From CAZSNT01 sp964607765 (GTDB taxonomy: Bacteria > Verrucomicrobiota > Lentisphaeria > Oligosphaerales > JABHEG01), in contig CAZSNT010000311.1 of the NCBI GenBank assembly GCA_964607765.1, forward strand, positions 1-5,450: a stretch of 5,450 nucleotides of DNA. Reading direction: 5' to 3'. Shown here piece by piece: positions 5,412 to 5,450 of this stretch. Numbering within the stretch: position 1 is the first letter of the stretch; every line of letters begins with the position of its first letter. A model generated the notes under the pieces. That model ran no database searches. It saw only the letters and a list, made by a program, of their open reading frames with translations, and was not told the DNA's origin. The translations under genes and the position numbers were made by a program.

Positions 5412-5450
5412 ATTAAGAAATCGGTTTGTAAGCCGGAGCCCAATTGGGGC
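5412..5450 (+). other. Non-coding right end, no gene seen
   Basis: Together with the repeats before it, this makes about 180 bases without a gene after the ligase. The sequence turns AT-richer at 5409-5430 and ends with the 10-bp palindrome CCCAATTGGG (5439-5448), cut off by the window edge. A promoter for a gene further right is possible but cannot be supported. Confidence 0.3.

Noticed and set aside
5439..5448. CCCAATTGGG palindrome as a terminator or operator
   Set aside because: There is no loop and no U run, and it lies at the window edge without context.

Overview
This is a GC-rich bacterial window with four intact protein genes in two divergent pairs. On the minus strand, a family 2 glycosyltransferase (2122 to 1097) is followed by a rhomboid intramembrane protease (990 to 118). 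On the plus strand, a PSP1/RicT-like protein (2256 to 3389) is followed by an O-antigen ligase/polymerase-type membrane protein (3436 to 5268). The pairs diverge from a gap at about 2123-2255, where two back-to-back extended -10 promoter candidates can be seen. No RNA gene, CRISPR array, transposase or prophage gene was recognised.

The organism cannot be named from the sequence. GC richness, long spurious antisense reading frames, Shine-Dalgarno sites and lipid-linked polysaccharide genes fit a high-GC, probably diderm bacterium. The heptamer repeats of GTGTTCA type (antisense reading LNTEHRTLNT) and the MLYDRSYM start of the rhomboid recall Planctomycetes/PVC-type or neighbouring uncultured phyla. 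That is an impression from memory, not a result.

Layout. 1-117: non-coding, with an AT-rich edge, a perfect 17-bp tandem duplication and two small hairpins just past the rhomboid stop. 118-990: rhomboid protease with a cytosolic tail. 991-1096: short spacer. 1097-2122: GT-A glycosyltransferase fused to a Rossmann-like C-terminal domain. 2123-2255: divergent control region. 2256-3389: PSP1 protein whose last third is a repetitive Arg/Ser/Asn/Glu tail. 3390-3435: short spacer. 3436-5268: Wzy/WaaL-type polytopic protein ending in TPR-like helices. 5269-5450: non-coding, with opposed GTGTTCA heptamer arrays and a 25-bp direct repeat.

Functionally, the glycosyltransferase and the ligase/polymerase both fit surface polysaccharide assembly. 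The PSP1 protein belongs to a family tied in Bacillus to RNase Y-dependent mRNA processing, and the rhomboid is a general membrane protease. This is a loose housekeeping/envelope neighbourhood rather than an obvious dedicated system. The least ordinary items are the low-complexity tail on the PSP1 protein and the repeat-bearing intergenic ends.
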